Below are positions 4,599-6,968 of a DNA stretch of 6,968 bases, one piece after another. Position 1 is the stretch's first letter, and every line of letters starts with the position of its first letter. The position numbers and the translations under genes were made by a program. The DNA lies in the NCBI GenBank assembly GCA_021804705.1, contig JAJZHC010000077.1, positions 1-6,968 of the forward strand, given 5' to 3'. The stretch is from Pseudomonadota bacterium. GTDB lineage: Bacteria; Pseudomonadota; Gammaproteobacteria; Burkholderiales; Ferrovaceae. A model generated the notes under the pieces. That model made no database searches, was not told the DNA's origin, and saw nothing but the letters and a program-made list of their open reading frames with translations.

Positions 4599-6965
4599 AT
4601 GGCAACAGCATACATTCGCTGGTTTCAGGATCTTCGCATGACCGACGTGGATTCCGTCGGAGGCAAGAACGCATCGTTGGGTGAGATGTTCAGCCAGTTA
4701 AGCCACGCCGGTGTGCGTGTGCCGGGAGGCTTTGCCACGACCGCCGCGGCATACCGCGATTTCCTGGCCCAGGGAGGGCTTGCAACGCGCATCGAGGCCC
4801 TCCTTCTGGCGCTGGACGTGGACGATGTGGACGCTCTGGCAGTGGCTGGCGCCAAAATCCGCGATTGGATGCTGAAAACGCCCCTGCCCGAACGGCTGGT
4901 GCAGGAGTTGACGGTGGCCTACGCGCAACTGGAAGCCGGTTTGGGTGTGCCACCTGCGGTGGCCGTGCGCTCCTCGGCCACTGCAGAGGATTTGCCCGAT
5001 GCATCCTTTGCCGGCCAGCAGGAAACCTTCCTCAACATCACGGGCATGGTGCAGGTACTCGAGGCAGTGAAGCACGTGTTTGCCTCGCTCTACAACGACC
5101 GCGCCATCGCCTATCGGGTACACCAGGGGTTTGCGCATGCCGAGGTGGCCCTCTCGGCCGGCATTCAGCGCATGGCGCGCAGCGATGTGGGGGCCAGTGG
5201 CGTGCTGTTCACCATGGATACCGAGTCGGGCTTTGACCAGGTGGTGTTCATCACGGCCAGTTGGGGGTTGGGGGAGAGTGTGGTCCAGGGGGCCGTCAAC
5301 CCGGACGAATACTATGTCAGCAAGGTGGCCCTGGCGCAGGGGTGCCCCGCAGTGCTGATGCGCAATCTGGGGTCCAAGGCCACGCGCATGATCTACAGCG
5401 GCGAGAAGGTTGCCGGACGCACGGTGACCACGGTGGAAACCGACCTCGCCGATCGCCATCGCTTTTGCCTCAATGACGCCGAACTGGAAGAACTGGCGCG
5501 TTATGCCGTCATCATCGAAAAGCATTACGGACGCCCCATGGATGTGGAGTGGGCGCGCGACGGCATGGACGGCAAGCTCTACATCCTGCAGGCGCGCCCT
5601 GAAACGGTGGCCTCGCGCAAGGGAGACATCCTGGAACGCTATGCGCTCAAGGGCAAGGGTGATTTGCTGGTCACGGGTCGCGCCATCGGACAGAAGATCG
5701 GCGCGGGGCCCGTGCGGATTATTTTCGACGTTTCGCAAATGAGCGAAGTCAACCCTGGTGACGTGCTGGTGACGGACATGACGGACCCCAACTGGGAACC
5801 CATCATGAAGCGGGCTTCAGCCATCGTCACCAACCGTGGTGGGCGCACCTGTCACGCCGCGATCATCGCGCGCGAACTGGGCATTCCTGCCGTGGTGGGC
5901 TGTGAAAACGCCACGGAGGTGTTGAAGGATGTCTCGGCCGCGACGGTGTCCTGCGCCGAGGGCGAGACCGGCAACATCTATCGCGGCCAGATCGACTTTG
6001 AAGTCACTTCCCTGGCGCTCGAGCGCATGCCTGCCATACCAGTCAAGATCACCATGAACGTGGGCAACCCGCAACTGGCCTTTTCCTTTCAGCGCCTGCC
6101 CAACGAGGGCGTCGGACTGGCGCGCCTGGAATTCATCATCAGCGCCATGATCGGCGTTCATCCCAAGGCCTGTCTGGAATACCCGCACCTGCCGGTGGCG
6201 CTCAAGGCAGAGGTGGAGGAGAAGGCGCGCGGTTACAGCGATCCCGCGGCGTTTTACCGGGAAAAACTCGCCGAGGGCATCGCCACGCTGGCGGCTGCCT
6301 TCTGGCCCAAGAAGGTCATTGTGCGCCTGTCGGATTTCAAGTCCAACGAATACACCAATCTGATCGGCGGCAAGCGTTACGAGCCTCACGAAGAAAACCC
6401 CATGCTGGGGTTTCGCGGCGCCTCGCGTTACACCGCGACCACATTCCGCGATTGTTTCGAGCTGGAATGCCGGGCATTGAAACGGGTGCGCGATGAGATG
6501 GGCTTCACCAATGTGGAGATCATGGTGCCCTTTGTGCGTACCCTGGCCGAAGCCGATCGCACCATCGCCCTCTTGCAGGAGTTGGGGCTCCGTCGGGGCG
6601 AGAACGGGTTGCGCGTGGTGATGATGTGCGAGATTCCTGCCAACGCCATCCTGGCCGACCAGTTCCTCGAGCGCTTTGACGGGTTCTCCATCGGCTCAAA
6701 CGACCTGACGCAGTTGACCCTCGCCGTGGATCGTGATTCGGGGCTCGTGGCCCAGGCCTTTGACGAGCGTGATCCTGCCGTCAAGGCCATGTTGCATCTC
6801 GCCATCAGCGCCTGCCAGCGAGCCGGAAAATATGTGGGCATTTGCGGCCAGGGGCCTTCCGATCACCCCGACCTGGCACGCTGGTTGATGGAGGAGGGGA
6901 TTGAGTCCATGTCGCTCAATCCTGACTCGGTCATCGGCACATGGTTGTTTCTCGCAAAGCAGTAG
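4599..6965 (+). CDS. ppsA: Phosphoenolpyruvate synthase (pyruvate, water dikinase)
   Basis: PpsA converts pyruvate, ATP and water into phosphoenolpyruvate, AMP and phosphate, the entry to gluconeogenesis from pyruvate or lactate. The 788-residue protein (E. coli 792) is complete. The N-terminal ATP-grasp-like nucleotide domain (about 1-340) has GGKNASLGEM at 21-30, VRSSATAEDLPDASFAGQQ at 123-141 and QARPETV at 331-337. The swivelling phosphohistidine domain has TNRGGRTCH at 411-419: His419 is the phosphorylated catalytic residue (E. coli His421) and Thr417 the expected PpsR target (E. coli Thr419). The C-terminal PEP/pyruvate TIM barrel (about 480-788) has SIGSNDLTQ at 697-705 and GICGQGPSDHP at 747-757, with the conserved catalytic Cys749. 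The ATG at 4599 is preceded by AGGGGG four bases upstream (4589-4594) and GAGGT further back (4583-4587). It diverges from its regulator gene ppsR. No terminator is visible, since only three bases follow the stop. Confidence 0.98.
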   Translation: MATAYIRWFQDLRMTDVDSVGGKNASLGEMFSQLSHAGVRVPGGFATTAAAYRDFLAQGGLATRIEALLLALDVDDVDALAVAGAKIRDWMLKTPLPERLVQELTVAYAQLEAGLGVPPAVAVRSSATAEDLPDASFAGQQETFLNITGMVQVLEAVKHVFASLYNDRAIAYRVHQGFAHAEVALSAGIQRMARSDVGASGVLFTMDTESGFDQVVFITASWGLGESVVQGAVNPDEYYVSKVALAQGCPAVLMRNLGSKATRMIYSGEKVAGRTVTTVETDLADRHRFCLNDAELEELARYAVIIEKHYGRPMDVEWARDGMDGKLYILQARPETVASRKGDILERYALKGKGDLLVTGRAIGQKIGAGPVRIIFDVSQMSEVNPGDVLVTDMTDPNWEPIMKRASAIVTNRGGRTCHAAIIARELGIPAVVGCENATEVLKDVSAATVSCAEGETGNIYRGQIDFEVTSLALERMPAIPVKITMNVGNPQLAFSFQRLPNEGVGLARLEFIISAMIGVHPKACLEYPHLPVALKAEVEEKARGYSDPAAFYREKLAEGIATLAAAFWPKKVIVRLSDFKSNEYTNLIGGKRYEPHEENPMLGFRGASRYTATTFRDCFELECRALKRVRDEMGFTNVEIMVPFVRTLAEADRTIALLQELGLRRGENGLRVVMMCEIPANAILADQFLERFDGFSIGSNDLTQLTLAVDRDSGLVAQAFDERDPAVKAMLHLAISACQRAGKYVGICGQGPSDHPDLARWLMEEGIESMSLNPDSVIGTWLFLAKQ

Positions 6966-6968
6966 TCC

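Noticed and set aside
4698..5738. Long minus-strand open frame (346 codons) inside ppsA
   Set aside because: It is the shadow of the confidently identified ppsA frame; its translation is rich in His, Arg and Gly with no family motif.
1..6968. Mobile elements, CRISPR repeats, tRNA or rRNA genes, or a novel defence system
   Set aside because: Nearly all bases belong to seven conserved housekeeping genes, and I see no tandem or spaced direct repeats, transposase or structured RNA gene.

Overview
The window is a gene-dense, G+C-rich stretch of a Gram-negative chromosome. Lipid A genes show that the host makes an LPS outer membrane. The order fabZ-lpxA-lpxB-rnhB-SpoU methyltransferase, followed by a ppsR/ppsA pair, together with the form of the proteins (for example the LpxA segment WIMAYVHLAHDC), points to a betaproteobacterium. 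This taxonomic call rests on remembered gene order and protein similarity, not on a database search.

Positions 1-3702 hold a tightly packed plus-strand cluster: the 3' part of fabZ (5' end outside the window), lpxA, lpxB, rnhB and a TrmH/SpoU-family RNA methyltransferase. Neighbouring genes overlap by 4, 11 and 10 bases or are 2 bases apart, so one polycistronic mRNA with coupled translation is likely. FabZ and LpxA compete for the same 3-hydroxyacyl-ACP pool (phospholipid versus lipid A). LpxB later joins two acylated glucosamines. RnhB and the methyltransferase are passengers acting on RNA-DNA hybrids and structured RNA.

Positions 3699-4517 hold ppsR on the minus strand, convergent with the methyltransferase gene and sharing bases with its stop codon. 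An 81-base divergent control region (4518-4598) separates ppsR from ppsA, which fills 4599-6965 on the plus strand and is complete. PpsA makes phosphoenolpyruvate from pyruvate. PpsR is the bifunctional kinase/phosphorylase that switches PpsA off and on through a threonine two residues before the catalytic histidine. Both target residues are intact in this PpsA, so enzyme and regulator appear to form a working pair.

No mobile element, CRISPR array, tRNA, rRNA or clearly novel gene system is visible; the seven genes are conserved core functions. The most interesting non-coding signals are in the 81-base divergent region: a perfect TATAAT element framed by a perfect 5-base inverted repeat, and an exact TTATCCACA DnaA-box 9-mer next to it. 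The most interesting protein detail is an isoleucine at the LpxA acyl-chain ruler position.
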